Source: an uncultured Eubacterium sp. (GTDB taxonomy: Bacteria; Bacillota; Clostridia; Lachnospirales; Lachnospiraceae). From it: a stretch of 64,000 nucleotides of DNA. Shown here piece after piece: positions 1-10,124 of the stretch. Position numbers and translations under genes: made by a program. Where the stretch lies: assembly GCA_947385775.1 (NCBI GenBank), contig CANDMI010000004.1:1-64000 (forward strand), given 5' to 3'. How positions within the stretch are numbered: the stretch's first letter is position 1; each line of letters opens with the position of its first letter. Below the pieces are notes generated by a model. The model made no database searches, had not been told where the DNA came from, and saw only the letters and a program-made list of their open reading frames with translations.

Positions 1-1227
1 AAAGAAGAGCTGATGCACGGAAGGACGACGGGCATGGCGATTAAAGCGGGCTTTCAGAAAGCGATGTCCGCGATTTTAGACGGCAATGTAACGACGCTTA
101 TCGCTGCGGCGGTGCTTGCGATGAAAGGCTCCGGCACGGTAAAAGGGTTTGCCTATACCCTTGCGATCGGCATCCTGTTATCGATGTTTACGGCATTATT
201 TGTAACCCGCTATACAATGTATGCGCTCCATGCGGTTGGTTTTCAAGATGTAAAATACTATGGCGCCGCAAAAGAGCATAAAGCAATTGATTTTATATCC
301 AAACGGCGTGTATTTTTCATTATATCCATTGCCGTGATCGCGGCAGGGTTTATTGCGGAAGGCGTAAACAAAGCAGGCGGCAAGGGCGCGTTTAATTACA
401 GCCTGGAATTTGTCGGCGGCACCTCCACGACTGTGGATATGGGCAAAAACTATGAGTTATCCGAAATTGATTCCAAAATCGTGCCTTTGATTCAAGAAAA
501 GCTTGGCGATTCCGAAGTCCAGGTGCAAAAGGTTGCCGGCACAAACCAGGTGATCTTTAAAACGCGTAACCTGGAGCTGGAAGAAAGGGAAAAATTTGCG
601 GAGGTTTTTAAGGAGAATTATTCGGTAGAGGAAAAAGCGATTTCTTACCAGAACGTCAGCGAGACGATCAGTAAGGAAATGACGGCGGACGCGGTCTGGG
701 CGGTTGTCATCGCGGTAATTTTGATGTTAATATACATCTGGTTTCGGTTCAGCGATTTTTCCTTTGCATCCAGCGCCATTATCGCGCTGCTGCATGACAT
801 TTTAGTTGTGCTTACGTGCTACGGGATTGTCCGGATAGCGGTCAGCTCTACGTTTATCGCGGTTATGCTCACGATCCTTGGGTATTCCATCAACGATACG
901 ATCGTTACCTTTGACCGTATCCGTGAAAACCTGAAAGCGAAAACAAGGGTGAAGCAGTCGGAACTGATGGAAATTGCAAACCAGAGCGTGACCCAGACCT
1001 TATCGCGGTCGATCAATACGTCAGTCACGACATTTGTAATGGTGCTGCTTTTGTATATCCTTGGGGTAGCTTCGATCCGGGACTTTGCGCTGCCGCTTAT
1101 GGTCGGTATCGTCAGCGGTACGTATTCTTCGATTTGTATAGCGACAGAGCTGTGGTTTGAGATGAAGATCCACCAGCCTGCGGCGGCTTCGGGGAAGGCG
1201 AAAAAAGCGAAGAAGGCGAAGGCGTAA
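1..1227 (+). CDS. secDF: Protein-export membrane protein SecDF, 3' part
   Basis: The reading frame is open from base 1, so the gene starts before the window and 408 codons are visible. The first part matches the membrane end of SecD: GNVTTLIAA and a hydrophobic run ending near residue 80. A short linker leads into a complete SecF half, with its first membrane segment near residues 98-120, the outer motif LEFVGGTSTTVDM, and a four-helix C-terminal membrane region holding GYSINDTIVTFDRIREN. SecD and SecF assist the SecYEG translocon and use the proton-motive force to pull secreted proteins across the membrane. A fused SecDF is common in Gram-positive bacteria. The tail is short and rich in Lys and Ala. 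A terminator follows nine bases after the stop, which closes this transcription unit. Confidence 0.93.
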   Translation, partial: KEELMHGRTTGMAIKAGFQKAMSAILDGNVTTLIAAAVLAMKGSGTVKGFAYTLAIGILLSMFTALFVTRYTMYALHAVGFQDVKYYGAAKEHKAIDFISKRRVFFIISIAVIAAGFIAEGVNKAGGKGAFNYSLEFVGGTSTTVDMGKNYELSEIDSKIVPLIQEKLGDSEVQVQKVAGTNQVIFKTRNLELEEREKFAEVFKENYSVEEKAISYQNVSETISKEMTADAVWAVVIAVILMLIYIWFRFSDFSFASSAIIALLHDILVVLTCYGIVRIAVSSTFIAVMLTILGYSINDTIVTFDRIRENLKAKTRVKQSELMEIANQSVTQTLSRSINTSVTTFVMVLLLYILGVASIRDFALPLMVGIVSGTYSSICIATELWFEMKIHQPAAASGKAKKAKKAKA

Positions 1228-1235
1228 ATAAAAAT

Positions 1236-1277
1236 AAGAGGAGGATTTCCGCGGGGGCGGGGATCCTCTTCTTTTTT
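1236..1277 (+). terminator. Rho-independent terminator of secDF
   Basis: An 11-bp stem with one G-U pair (AAGAGGAGGAT against ATCCTCTTCTT) with a G-rich loop, running into a T tract, directly after the secDF stop. Confidence 0.85.
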
Positions 1278-1363
1278 GTGTGGTGAGGTGAAACATTTAT
1301 GTTTTCGCGGGGAGCGCGCCGGACAAATCCCCTTCCCGGCAGTATGAAATTATCACAATATGC

Positions 1364-1392
1364 TTGCAATTATAAAGCCAACCATTTATAAT
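1364..1392 (+). promoter_or_regulatory. Sigma-A promoter of the glyA-serS-carAB operon
   Basis: TTGCAA at 1364-1369 and TATAAT at 1387-1392 with a 17-bp spacer. The predicted transcript starts near 1399, about 70 bases before the glyA start. This leader is too short for a glycine or folate riboswitch and none is apparent. Confidence 0.8.
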
Positions 1393-1467
1393 TATGGCAA
1401 TGCAAGTCAGAATACGATAAACACCAGTATCACAAATATGAGAAGAAGAGAGAGGAGTTCGCAGATT

Positions 1468-2709
1468 ATGTATACGTTAGAAGATATCCAGGCAGTTGAC
1501 CAGGAAGTGGCGGCAGCTATTACGAGTGAATTGGACAGGCAGGACAGCCATATAGAGCTGATCGCTTCGGAAAACTGGGTGAGCAGGGCCGTAATGTCCG
1601 CAATGGGCAGCGTGCTGACAAATAAATACGCGGAAGGGTATCCGGGGCATCGGTATTATGGAGGCTGCGAATGCGTGGACGTGGTAGAGGAATTAGCAAG
1701 GGAGCGGGCGAAAAAGCTGTTTGGCTGTGAATATGCCAATGTACAGCCGCATTCCGGCGCACAGGCGAATATGGCGGTGCAGTTTGCGCTGTTGCAGCCA
1801 GGGGATACCGTAATGGGCATGAATCTTGACCATGGCGGGCATCTGACCCATGGCAGCCCGGTGAACTTTTCCGGCAGCTATTTCCATATCGTGCCTTATG
1901 GCGTAAATGACGAAGGGTTTATAGATTACGATAAATTAATGGAAACGGCAAAAGAATGCAAGCCGAAGATGATCATTGCAGGCGCGTCCGCTTATGCGAG
2001 GACGATCGATTTTAAAAAGTTCCGGGAAGCGGCGGACGCATGCGGCGCATATTTAATGGTAGATATGGCGCATATCGCGGGGCTGGTTGCGGCAGGGCTG
2101 CATCCGTCGCCGATTCCGTATGCGGACGTGGTGACGACTACGACACATAAGACTCTGCGTGGGCCTAGGGGCGGCATGATCTTATGCAGGGACGCGGAGC
2201 TTGCGAAAAAATATAAATTCAACAAAGCCGTATTCCCTGGCACCCAGGGCGGCCCGCTGATGCATGTGATCGCGGCAAAAGCGGTTTGCTTTAAAGAAGC
2301 GCTTTCACCGGAATTTAAAGTATACCAGCAGGGCATCATAGACAATGCCCAGGCATTATGCAAAGGGCTGATCGAGCGGGGCATTAAGATCGTGTCCGGC
2401 GGCACGGACAACCATCTGATGTTAGTCGACCTTACGAATTTCGGGCTGACCGGAAAAGAAGTGGAAGCAAGGCTGGATCTTGCAAATATTACGGCAAATA
2501 AAAACACGATTCCAAACGACCCGCAAAAGCCGACCGTTACAAGCGGCGTGCGCCTAGGCACCCCGGCGGTTACATCCAGAGGCATGAATACGGCCGATAT
2601 GGATAAGATAGCGGAAGCCATCGCGCTTATGATCAAAGAAGGCGAGCCTGCGGCGGAAAAAGCCCTTGCCATTACAAAAGAGCTGACGGCGAAATATCCA
2701 TTAAAATAA
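1468..2709 (+). CDS. glyA: Serine hydroxymethyltransferase
   Basis: GlyA is a cytosolic PLP enzyme that converts serine and tetrahydrofolate to glycine and 5,10-methylene-tetrahydrofolate, the main one-carbon entry point. The 413 residues match the family's usual length. Visible signatures are [10 protein letters not shown] near residues 30-39, the Tyr pair in [15 protein letters not shown] around 198-206, and the PLP lysine in [14 protein letters not shown] (Lys228). The frame is open further upstream, to an ATG at 1360, but that start lies before the promoter. The ATG at 1468 has an AGAGGAG ribosome binding site and gives the expected N-terminus. It is the first gene of an operon with serS 49 bases downstream, a serine-themed pairing. 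Confidence 0.96.
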   Translation: MYTLEDIQAVDQEVAAAITSELDRQDSHIELIASENWVSRAVMSAMGSVLTNKYAEGYPGHRYYGGCECVDVVEELARERAKKLFGCEYANVQPHSGAQANMAVQFALLQPGDTVMGMNLDHGGHLTHGSPVNFSGSYFHIVPYGVNDEGFIDYDKLMETAKECKPKMIIAGASAYARTIDFKKFREAADACGAYLMVDMAHIAGLVAAGLHPSPIPYADVVTTTTHKTLRGPRGGMILCRDAELAKKYKFNKAVFPGTQGGPLMHVIAAKAVCFKEALSPEFKVYQQGIIDNAQALCKGLIERGIKIVSGGTDNHLMLVDLTNFGLTGKEVEARLDLANITANKNTIPNDPQKPTVTSGVRLGTPAVTSRGMNTADMDKIAEAIALMIKEGEPAAEKALAITKELTAKYPLK

Positions 2710-2729
2710 GAAAAAATATTTATTATAAT
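2701..2729 (+). promoter_or_regulatory. Possible internal promoter before serS
   Basis: A consensus TATAAT at 2724-2729 lies in the AT-rich gap between glyA and serS. A weak TTAAAA lies 17 bp upstream, overlapping the end of glyA. It may add transcription of serS and carAB. AT-rich sequence alone can produce such matches. Confidence 0.35.
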
Positions 2730-2758
2730 ATAAAAAACGGCTGCTTTGGAGGAAAGAT

Positions 2759-4048
2759 ATGCTGGATATGAAATTTGTCAGGGAAAATCCTGACCTTGTG
2801 AAACAAAATATCAAAAACAAATTTCAGGAAAAAAAGCTTCCGCTTGTAGATGAAGTAATCGAACTGGATGCAAGGGCAAGGAAAGCGCAGCAGGAAGCGG
2901 ATACCTTGCGGGCAAACCGCAACAAATTGTCCAAGCAGATTGGCGCGCTGATGAAGTCGGGGCAAAAAGAGGAAGCCGCGGCGGTAAAAGAAAAGGTGGC
3001 CGAGGACGCGAAGCGGCTGGAAGAATTAGAAGCGCTGGAAAAGGATTTGCAGGAAAAAATCTATAAAAATATGATGGTCATTCCAAATATCATCGACCCG
3101 TCCGTTCCGATCGGGCCGGACGATTCCTGCAATGTGGAGCTTCAAAAATACGGCGACCCGACCGTGCCGGAATTTGAGGTTCCATACCACACAGATATTA
3201 TGGAGAGCTTTCACGGCATTGACCTGGATGCGGCGGGAAAAGTGGCTGGAAATGGGTTTTATTATTTAATGGGGGATATCGCAAGGTTACATTCAGCGGT
3301 TATTTCTTACGCCAGGGACTTTATGATCGACCGCGGGTTTACGTACTGCGTGCCGCCGTTTATGATCCGAAGCAATGTGGTAAACGGCGTTATGAGCTTT
3401 GAAGAAATGGACGCGATGATGTATAAAATCGAAGGGGAAGATCTGTACCTGATCGGCACGTCGGAGCATTCCATGATCGGGAAATTTATCGACACGATCC
3501 ATGAAGAAGAAAAGCTGCCGTATACCCTGACCAGCTATTCACCGTGCTTTCGCAAAGAAAAAGGCGCCCATGGCATTGAGGAACGGGGGGTATACCGTAT
3601 CCACCAGTTTGAAAAGCAGGAGATGATTGTGGTATGTAAGCCGGAGGAATCCATGCACTGGTATGATGAGTTATGGAAAAATACGGTGGATCTGTTCCGC
3701 AGCCTGGATATCCCGGTGCGTACGTTAGAATGCTGCTCCGGGGATCTGGCGGATTTAAAAGTAAAATCCTGCGACGTGGAGGCATGGTCTCCGCGCCAGA
3801 AAAAATATTTTGAGGTGGGAAGCTGCTCCAACCTTGGGGACGCCCAGGCAAGGCGGCTGAAAATCCGTGTGAAAGGAAAGGATAAAAGCAAATATTTTGC
3901 GCATACACTCAATAATACGGTTGCCGCGCCGCCGCGTATGCTGATCGCATTTTTGGAAAACAACTTAAACGCTGACGGAAGTGTGTCCATCCCGGTTGCC
4001 CTTAGGCCGTATATGGGCGGGAAGGAAAAATTGACGCCAGATAAATAA
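2759..4048 (+). CDS. serS: Serine--tRNA ligase
   Basis: SerS charges tRNA-Ser (and tRNA-Sec where present) with serine. The 429 residues show the class II layout. An N-terminal antiparallel coiled-coil tRNA-binding arm spans roughly residues 25-100 and is rich in Lys, Glu and Ala. The catalytic core follows, with motif 2 around FRKEKGAHGIEERG and RIHQFEKQE, and motif 3 in NNTVAAPPRMLIAFLEN. The start has a GGAGG ribosome binding site seven bases upstream. It sits between glyA and carA with short gaps and no terminator, so it is probably cotranscribed. No T-box leader is visible before it, although T-boxes often control tRNA ligases in this group. Confidence 0.97.
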   Translation: MLDMKFVRENPDLVKQNIKNKFQEKKLPLVDEVIELDARARKAQQEADTLRANRNKLSKQIGALMKSGQKEEAAAVKEKVAEDAKRLEELEALEKDLQEKIYKNMMVIPNIIDPSVPIGPDDSCNVELQKYGDPTVPEFEVPYHTDIMESFHGIDLDAAGKVAGNGFYYLMGDIARLHSAVISYARDFMIDRGFTYCVPPFMIRSNVVNGVMSFEEMDAMMYKIEGEDLYLIGTSEHSMIGKFIDTIHEEEKLPYTLTSYSPCFRKEKGAHGIEERGVYRIHQFEKQEMIVVCKPEESMHWYDELWKNTVDLFRSLDIPVRTLECCSGDLADLKVKSCDVEAWSPRQKKYFEVGSCSNLGDAQARRLKIRVKGKDKSKYFAHTLNNTVAAPPRMLIAFLENNLNADGSVSIPVALRPYMGGKEKLTPDK

Positions 4049-4070
4049 GGGAAGGGAAAGGATAAACCAT

Positions 4071-5153
4071 ATGAAAGCTTTTCTAATACTGGAGGACGGG
4101 CATATCTTTAAAGGGACAAGCATCGGGGCTGTCCGGGAAGTGGTCAGCGAGATTGTGTTCAATACGTCTATGACTGGCTATCTGGAAGTGCTTACAGACC
4201 CTTCCTATGCGGGGCAGGCGGTCGTCATGACCTATCCTTTGATCGGAAACTACGGGATCTGCTTTGACGATATGGAGTCCCGTAAACCATGGCCGGCGGG
4301 CTATATCGTAAGGGAGCTATCCAGGATGCCGAGCAATTTCCGGTGCGAGGGTACGATACAGGACTTTTTGTCAAAGCATGACATTCCGGGAATCGCGGGC
4401 ATCGACACCCGTGCGCTGACCAAGCTTTTGCGCACAAAGGGGACGATGAACGGCATGATTACGACAAATGAAAATTTTGTGTTAGAAGACGTGCTGCCAA
4501 GGCTTAAGGAATACAAGGTCGGAAATGTGGTAAAAAAGGTTACCTGTGCGCAAAAAAAGGTATTGCCAGGCAAAGGAGAGCGGGTTGCGTTACTGGATTT
4601 TGGCGCGAAGGACAATATCGCGCGCTCTTTAGTGCAGCGCGGATGCGAGGTCACGATCTATCCGGCGTATACGCCGGCGGAAGAAATCCTTGCGGCAAAA
4701 CCGAATGGGATCATGCTTTCCAACGGGCCGGGGGATCCGAAAAGCTGCGGGGAGATTATCACAGAGTTAAAAAAGCTGTATGAGTCGGATGTGCCGATCT
4801 TTGCAATCTGTCTTGGGCACCAGCTTATGGCGTTAGCGGCTGGCGCGGATACGCATAAATTAAAATACGGGCACCGTGGCGGTAACCATCCGGTGAAGGA
4901 TTTAGAGACCGGAAAGGTGTACATTTCTTCCCAAAACCACGGCTATGTGGTGGACACGGCGCATTTGGACGAAAAGGTGGCGGTTCCGGCATTTATCAAT
5001 GTTAACGATGGTACGAACGAAGGCTTGAAATATACAGGGAAAAATATATTTACGGTGCAGTTCCATCCCGAGGCATGTCCAGGGCCTTTGGACAGCGCGT
5101 TTTTATTTGACCGGTTTATTAAGATGATGGGAGGGGACAGAGTATGCCATTAA
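4071..5153 (+). CDS. carA: Carbamoyl-phosphate synthase small subunit (glutaminase)
   Basis: CarA hydrolyses glutamine and channels ammonia to CarB for carbamoyl phosphate, the precursor of arginine and pyrimidines. The 360 residues are full length. The N-terminal half is the small-subunit domain typical of CPSase. The C-terminal half is a class I glutamine amidotransferase with the nucleophile Cys247 in [10 protein letters not shown] and the His332/Glu334 pair in [11 protein letters not shown]. The last ten bases overlap the start of carB in another frame, so the two subunits are probably translationally coupled. No pyr or arg genes are adjacent, so the sequence does not show which pathway controls it. 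Confidence 0.97.
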   Translation: MKAFLILEDGHIFKGTSIGAVREVVSEIVFNTSMTGYLEVLTDPSYAGQAVVMTYPLIGNYGICFDDMESRKPWPAGYIVRELSRMPSNFRCEGTIQDFLSKHDIPGIAGIDTRALTKLLRTKGTMNGMITTNENFVLEDVLPRLKEYKVGNVVKKVTCAQKKVLPGKGERVALLDFGAKDNIARSLVQRGCEVTIYPAYTPAEEILAAKPNGIMLSNGPGDPKSCGEIITELKKLYESDVPIFAICLGHQLMALAAGADTHKLKYGHRGGNHPVKDLETGKVYISSQNHGYVVDTAHLDEKVAVPAFINVNDGTNEGLKYTGKNIFTVQFHPEACPGPLDSAFLFDRFIKMMGGDRVCH

Positions 5154-8100
5154 ATCCGAATATTAAAAAAGTGTTGGTGATCGGTTCCGGGCCGATCGTC
5201 ATTGGACAGGCCGCGGAATTTGACTATGCCGGCACCCAGGCATGTCGTTCTTTAAAAGAAGAAGGGCTTGAGGTCTGCCTTGTAAACTCCAACCCTGCCA
5301 CCATCATGACCGATAAAAACATTGCCGACCAGGTTTATATTGAGCCTCTTACGGCGGATGTGCTTGAAAAAATCATTAAAAAAGAAAAACCGGACAGCAT
5401 CCTGCCGACGCTTGGCGGGCAGGCGGGGTTAAACCTTGGCATGGAGCTGGCGGAATCCGGCTTTTTAAAATCCCAGGGGGTAAAATTAATCGGCACCACC
5501 GCCGAAACGATCAAAAAAGCGGAGGACAGGCTTGAATTTAAAGAAACGATGGAAAAAATCGGCGAGCCTGTGGCGCCTTCCCTGGTGGTGGAGGATGTGC
5601 AAAGCGGGATTGAATTTACAAATACTATTGGCTATCCGGTAGTGCTGCGCCCGGCCTATACGCTTGGGGGCAGCGGCGGCGGCATTGCCCATAACGAGCA
5701 GGAGCTTTGCGACATTCTGGAAAACGGCCTTAGGCTGTCCCGGGTGGGGCAGGTTTTAGTAGAGCGCTGCATTGCCGGATGGAAGGAAATTGAGTACGAG
5801 GTAATGCGTGACGCCGCCGGAAACTGCATTACGGTATGTAATATGGAAAACATCGATCCGGTAGGCGTGCATACAGGGGATTCCATCGTAGTCGCGCCGT
5901 CCCAGACGCTTGGGGATAAGGAATATCAGATGCTGCGCTCCTCCGCTTTGAACATCATTACGGAGCTTGGCATTACCGGCGGGTGTAACGTGCAGTATGC
6001 GTTAAAGCCGGATTCTTTTGAATACTGCGTCATTGAGGTAAACCCGCGCGTCAGCCGTTCCTCCGCGTTAGCGTCTAAGGCGACGGGCTATCCGATCGCG
6101 AAGGTGGCCGCAAAAATCGCGGTGGGCTATACATTGGACGAGATTAAAAACGCGGTTACCGGAAAAACCTACGCCAGCTTTGAACCGGTGCTGGATTACT
6201 GCGTCGTAAAAATACCGCGGCTGCCGTTTGACAAGTTTATTACGGCAAAGCGGACGCTGACGACGCAGATGAAGGCCACCGGGGAGGTTATGAGCATCTG
6301 CGATAACTTTGAGGGCGCTCTGATGAAGGCGCTGCGTTCGCTGGAGCAGCATGTAGACAGCCTGTTATCCTATGATTTTACCCAGCTATCGGAAAAAGAG
6401 CTGCTGGAGCGTATGAAAACGGTAGACGACCAGCGGATCTTTATCATCGCGCAGGCAATCCGCCGGGGGATTAACTACCGGGCGATTCACGACATTACGC
6501 AGATAGACGAATGGTTTATCGATAAGATCGCGATTTTGGTGGAAATGGAAGAACGCCTGCAAAAAGAAGAGCTGACCGCGGAGCTTTTAAGAGAAGCGAA
6601 ACGAATGGAATTTCCGGACAATGTCATAGCAGAGCTTACAGGCAAAACGGAGCGGGAAATCCATGCCATGCGCATGGGATACGGCATTACGGCGGCGTTT
6701 AAAATGGTAGATACCTGCGCGGCGGAGTTTGAAGCGGAAACGCCGTATTACTATTCGGTATTCGGCAGCGAAAATGAAGCGGTGGGCACGGATGGCCGCA
6801 AAAAAGTGCTCGTGCTCGGCTCCGGGCCGATACGCATCGGGCAGGGGATCGAGTTTGACTACTGTTCGGTACATGCGACCTGGGCGTTTGCAAGGGCGGG
6901 TTATGAAACGATCATTATCAATAATAACCCGGAGACGGTCAGCACCGATTTTGACATTGCGGACAAGCTGTATTTTGAGCCGTTAACGCCGGAAGATGTG
7001 GAAAATGTCGTCAACATCGAAAAGCCGGATGGGGCGGTCGTGCAGTTTGGCGGGCAGACCGCGATCAAGCTGACAGAAAGCCTGATGCGGATGGGCGTGC
7101 CGATTCTTGGCACGGCGGCTAAGGACGTGGACGCCGCCGAAGACCGGGAGTTATTTGACGCGATTTTGCAAAAAACCGGGATTCCGCGGGCGGCAGGCGG
7201 GACGGTTTTTACAAGCGAGGAAGCAAAAAAGGTGGCAAACCATTTAGGGTATCCGGTGCTCGTGCGCCCGTCTTACGTGCTGGGCGGGCAGGGGATGCAG
7301 ATTGCGTATTCCGACGGGGAAATCGAAGAATTTATGGCGGTCATCAACCGTTATTCCCAGGAGCATCCGATTTTGGTCGATAAATATTTAATGGGCAAGG
7401 AGCTGGAAGTGGATGCGGTCTGCGACGGCACGGATATCCTGATCCCGGGCATTATGGAGCATATTGAACGCACGGGCGTGCACTCCGGGGATTCCATTTC
7501 GGTTTACCCTGCACCGACTATAAGCGACGCGGTGCGTGATAAAATCGCGGATTACGCCGCAAGGCTTGCAAAGGCATTGCATGTCAAGGGGCTTATTAAC
7601 ATCCAGTTTATTGCGGTGGACGAGGAAGTATACGTTATCGAAGTGAATCCGCGTTCCTCTAGGACTGTGCCGTATATCAGCAAAGTGACCGGAATCCCGA
7701 TCGTTTCTTTAGCCGCGGATGTGATCATGGGCAAGAAGATCCGCGACCTGGGATACGAGCCTGGCCTTGCGCCTGCGGCGGATTACTTTGCGATTAAAAT
7801 GCCTGTTTTTTCCTTTGAAAAAATTCGCGGCGCGGAAATCAGCCTTGGCCCGGAAATGAAATCCACTGGAGAGTGCCTTGGCATCGCAAAGACCTTTGAC
7901 GAAGCGCTTTACAAAGCGTTCTTAGGCGCGGGCGTGCAACTGCCGCGGCATAAGCAGATGATCATTACGGTAAAAGATGCGGACAAGCCGGAGGCCGCGC
8001 AGGTAGCCAAACGGTTTGAAGCGCTGGGGTACCGGATCTACGCGACGAAGCGCACGGCGGAGTTTTTACAGGAGCATGGCGTAAGCGCGCTTCGGATCAA

Positions 8101-8341
8101 CAATATCCATCAGGAGTCCCCTACGGTTATGGACCTTTTGCTTGGGCATAAGATCGATTTGGTCATTGATACGCCTACGCAGGGACGTGATAAAGCCAGA
8201 GACGGCTTTTTGATCCGACGCATCGCCATAGAAACCGGGGTTTACTGCATTACGGCGATGGATACGGCGAATGCGCTGGCGCTAAGCCTTGAGACGGCGC
8301 ATGAGGAGATGACGCTGGTGGATATTGCTTCGGTGCGGTAG
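5144..8341 (+). CDS. carB: Carbamoyl-phosphate synthase large subunit
   Basis: CarB makes carbamoyl phosphate from bicarbonate, ammonia and two ATP. The 1065 residues show the duplicated structure. The first synthetase half opens with [20 protein letters not shown] and contains the Gly-rich ATP loop LGGSGGG. The second half begins near residue 555 with [19 protein letters not shown] and has the loop LGGQGMQ. A C-terminal MGS-like regulatory domain starts near residue 940 and contains [12 protein letters not shown]. Both carboxyphosphate and carbamate sites therefore look intact. The ribosome binding site GGGAGGGG lies inside the end of carA. A strong hairpin about 90 bases downstream ends the operon. 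Confidence 0.97.
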   Translation: MPLNPNIKKVLVIGSGPIVIGQAAEFDYAGTQACRSLKEEGLEVCLVNSNPATIMTDKNIADQVYIEPLTADVLEKIIKKEKPDSILPTLGGQAGLNLGMELAESGFLKSQGVKLIGTTAETIKKAEDRLEFKETMEKIGEPVAPSLVVEDVQSGIEFTNTIGYPVVLRPAYTLGGSGGGIAHNEQELCDILENGLRLSRVGQVLVERCIAGWKEIEYEVMRDAAGNCITVCNMENIDPVGVHTGDSIVVAPSQTLGDKEYQMLRSSALNIITELGITGGCNVQYALKPDSFEYCVIEVNPRVSRSSALASKATGYPIAKVAAKIAVGYTLDEIKNAVTGKTYASFEPVLDYCVVKIPRLPFDKFITAKRTLTTQMKATGEVMSICDNFEGALMKALRSLEQHVDSLLSYDFTQLSEKELLERMKTVDDQRIFIIAQAIRRGINYRAIHDITQIDEWFIDKIAILVEMEERLQKEELTAELLREAKRMEFPDNVIAELTGKTEREIHAMRMGYGITAAFKMVDTCAAEFEAETPYYYSVFGSENEAVGTDGRKKVLVLGSGPIRIGQGIEFDYCSVHATWAFARAGYETIIINNNPETVSTDFDIADKLYFEPLTPEDVENVVNIEKPDGAVVQFGGQTAIKLTESLMRMGVPILGTAAKDVDAAEDRELFDAILQKTGIPRAAGGTVFTSEEAKKVANHLGYPVLVRPSYVLGGQGMQIAYSDGEIEEFMAVINRYSQEHPILVDKYLMGKELEVDAVCDGTDILIPGIMEHIERTGVHSGDSISVYPAPTISDAVRDKIADYAARLAKALHVKGLINIQFIAVDEEVYVIEVNPRSSRTVPYISKVTGIPIVSLAADVIMGKKIRDLGYEPGLAPAADYFAIKMPVFSFEKIRGAEISLGPEMKSTGECLGIAKTFDEALYKAFLGAGVQLPRHKQMIITVKDADKPEAAQVAKRFEALGYRIYATKRTAEFLQEHGVSALRINNIHQESPTVMDLLLGHKIDLVIDTPTQGRDKARDGFLIRRIAIETGVYCITAMDTANALALSLETAHEEMTLVDIASVR

Positions 8342-8430
8342 AAAAGGGATTCTTTGAAGTTATTTGAATAAGCTAGTGTGAAAAAGGCTTGTTTTGGAAT
8401 ACATCGATAAGGGAATGAAGTTTTAATATG

Positions 8431-8477
8431 GAAAAGGGATTGTTGCATGAAATAGTTTATGCGACAGTCTCTTTTTA
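8431..8477 (+). terminator. Terminator of the glyA-serS-carAB operon
   Basis: A 16-bp stem with three G-U pairs (arms 8433-8448 and 8459-8474) around a ten-base loop, ending in a CTTTTT run. Confidence 0.75.
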
Positions 8478-8529
8478 TGCGCTGGGCGTATTTATAGCTG
8501 CCCCGTCCTAAAACCTTCGAGCGGCTAAG

Positions 8530-8553
8530 CTGGAGAGGGGGCGCCCTCTCCAG
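8530..8553. other. GC-rich hairpin between convergent genes
   Basis: A perfect 10-bp inverted repeat, CTGGAGAGGG against CCCTCTCCAG, eight bases beyond the stop of the minus-strand HD gene. It has no T tract on either strand. It may act as a 3' end-stabilising hairpin or assist termination from the minus side. Confidence 0.5.
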
Positions 8554-8561
8554 TCGTCTAG

Positions 8562-9740
8562 CTAGGATCGCGCGGCGCGGCGTTTTTCGATCTCTAATTT
8601 TTTAAACTGGTATTTCTGAATCGCCTTTGCGCTGTTTGCATCGCTCTCAAACTGTTTTAACGTATCCTCATCCACCTTAATGCGGTTGTCCATAGTGCGC
8701 ATAACATCGGCAATCTGCACCTCCTTACGGACAGCCGGATTGCTTAGGTCGAATATTTGGTTTAACGTAAAGCTTAAGACGATCGGATGGTTAAAGTCCT
8801 CTTCATTTTCCTGTAACACAAGCCCTTTGTCGCCGTTGGTTAAATCGACGCAGCACCCGTCCGGCATAATGTGTATACTGCGTACAAGAGCCTGCACGAC
8901 ATTGCCTGGATAAGACGCTGGGTGGTCTAACAGGTATCGGACTGCCGTAATATCAGAATCCGGCTTACGGCTTAAGCTCATGGCGGTCATCCGGTCAAAT
9001 TTATCCGCTACCGTTAAGATGCCTGTGCCTGTCAGCCAATTGCTGCGGTCTAGCTGTTCATCCTCGGAACGCCCGGCTTTGATCATCTGCGTGATCATAA
9101 CAAGCGAATCCGACGGGATGCTATACGGGTTTGTATCCGCGTGAAGCAGGGCGTAGGCTTTTTCGCGGTATTTCGCGATCGTGGAATTTTCGATTTCCGT
9201 GATATCCGCTCCTTTTTTCATAATATCCGCCGGCACGTATAAATAACCAAAATCGTATAAGAAAGCGGCGGTTATGACAGAAAGCATCGTGCTTTCCCGA
9301 AGCCCCATGGCGTGTCCGATCATCGCGGAAATGATCGCGACGCTGACCGAGTGTTTGTAAACGAAATCCGTGTTGCTGCGGATCGTCTGCGTAAATTTTA
9401 CCTTGTGGTCAAGCGTGCCGAAGTGGTCGTTAATGTCTTTCGCAAGGCTCGCTAAATCCGTCGGCATTTTTCCCTTGCTTATGTTTACAAGGCTGTCACG
9501 CAGGCGGAACATATAAAATGTCTGTAGCTGTTCAAATTCAAGTTCTTCCCTGGAAATAGGCGGCAGCGGCTCTGCCGGCTCCAAAATAAAAATACCGATC
9601 AGCCCAAAATTTGTGAGGTTCACAATATTTTGAAATGTGAGCTTGGTATTGCGGTCAAATAACAGTACGCCGTTTCGGTTATACACAGGTTTGGCGAGAC
9701 GCATACCTGGCTTAATGTCTTGTGCTTCTACAAATAACAT
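8562..9740 (-). CDS. Degenerate HD-GYP domain protein, probably without phosphodiesterase activity
   Basis: HD-GYP proteins normally cleave cyclic-di-GMP using an HD metal site and a GYP motif. This 392-residue protein has the right architecture. An N-terminal segment (about 1-110) with PGMRLAKPVYNRNGVLL is typical of Gram-positive HD-GYP proteins. A helical HD domain follows, with the first His at 130 (YKHSVSVA). The key motif is changed, however: the HDxGK stretch reads YDFGY (162-166), and the HHExxDGxGYP block is replaced by HADTNPYSIPSD (200-211). The later ILTVADKFDRMTA (241-253) is kept. I infer a sensor or scaffold rather than an active enzyme. The start has an AGGAGG site. It is divergent from the cell-wall hydrolase gene. 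The assignment to the superfamily is secure, the ligand is unknown. Confidence 0.8.
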   Translation of the reverse strand: MLFVEAQDIKPGMRLAKPVYNRNGVLLFDRNTKLTFQNIVNLTNFGLIGIFILEPAEPLPPISREELEFEQLQTFYMFRLRDSLVNISKGKMPTDLASLAKDINDHFGTLDHKVKFTQTIRSNTDFVYKHSVSVAIISAMIGHAMGLRESTMLSVITAAFLYDFGYLYVPADIMKKGADITEIENSTIAKYREKAYALLHADTNPYSIPSDSLVMITQMIKAGRSEDEQLDRSNWLTGTGILTVADKFDRMTAMSLSRKPDSDITAVRYLLDHPASYPGNVVQALVRSIHIMPDGCCVDLTNGDKGLVLQENEEDFNHPIVLSFTLNQIFDLSNPAVRKEVQIADVMRTMDNRIKVDEDTLKQFESDANSAKAIQKYQFKKLEIEKRRAARS

Positions 9741-9879
9741 AATACCCCTCCTAACAAAAAATATATTCCAATTCCGTTTTGGGTCTGTTTCCTCGAAAAT
9801 AAACCGCCAAAGGCGATAAGACGCTTATAACAGTAAAAACAGTTAAAACTTTAACTTTAGATATAGAAACAATGATGTA

Positions 9880-9908
9880 ATTATAGCATAACATTAACAA
9901 TAATACAA
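9880..9908 (-). promoter_or_regulatory. Extended -10 promoter of the HD-GYP-like gene
   Basis: Read on the minus strand: TTGTAT, 17 bp, then TATAAT preceded by TGC. Transcription would start near 9873 and give a leader of about 130 bases. Confidence 0.65.
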
Positions 9909-10061
9909 TCTGAAAATCAGAATGATTTGGTAAAAATGTTATAGTTTCACCCTCCCTTTACGGTAACGGGTTCTGGCTTAGATGAAATCAAAAAAGATAA
10001 AATTTTGTCATAATTTGTACATAAAGTGTCACATTTTTATCTGTACGGCATAAAATGATTG

Positions 10062-10070
10062 TGTTATAAT
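10062..10070 (+). promoter_or_regulatory. Extended -10 promoter of the cell-wall hydrolase gene
   Basis: TGTTATAAT is a perfect extended -10 element about 55 bases before the GTG start. The -35 region at 10042 (TGTACG) is weak, as expected for this promoter class. Confidence 0.6.
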
Positions 10071-10124
10071 ATTTAAATATTAGTAATAGTTTGGTAATAA
10101 TGATTCAAAGGTAGGTGCAAAATT

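Larger units (their letters stand above)
9741..10124. other. 384-bp divergent intergenic region
   Basis: An AT-rich spacer between the minus-strand HD-GYP-like gene and the plus-strand hydrolase gene. It contains one promoter for each direction, annotated separately, and a small CTGAAAATCAG palindrome near 9911. No open frame with a ribosome binding site was found. Confidence 0.6.

Noticed and set aside
1393-1467. Possible glycine or folate riboswitch before glyA
   Set aside because: Only about 70 transcribed bases precede the start, without a terminator or the known conserved motifs.
1992-2672. A 226-codon antisense open frame inside glyA
   Set aside because: It lies fully opposite a conserved enzyme gene, has no ribosome binding site and its translation shows no recognisable domain.
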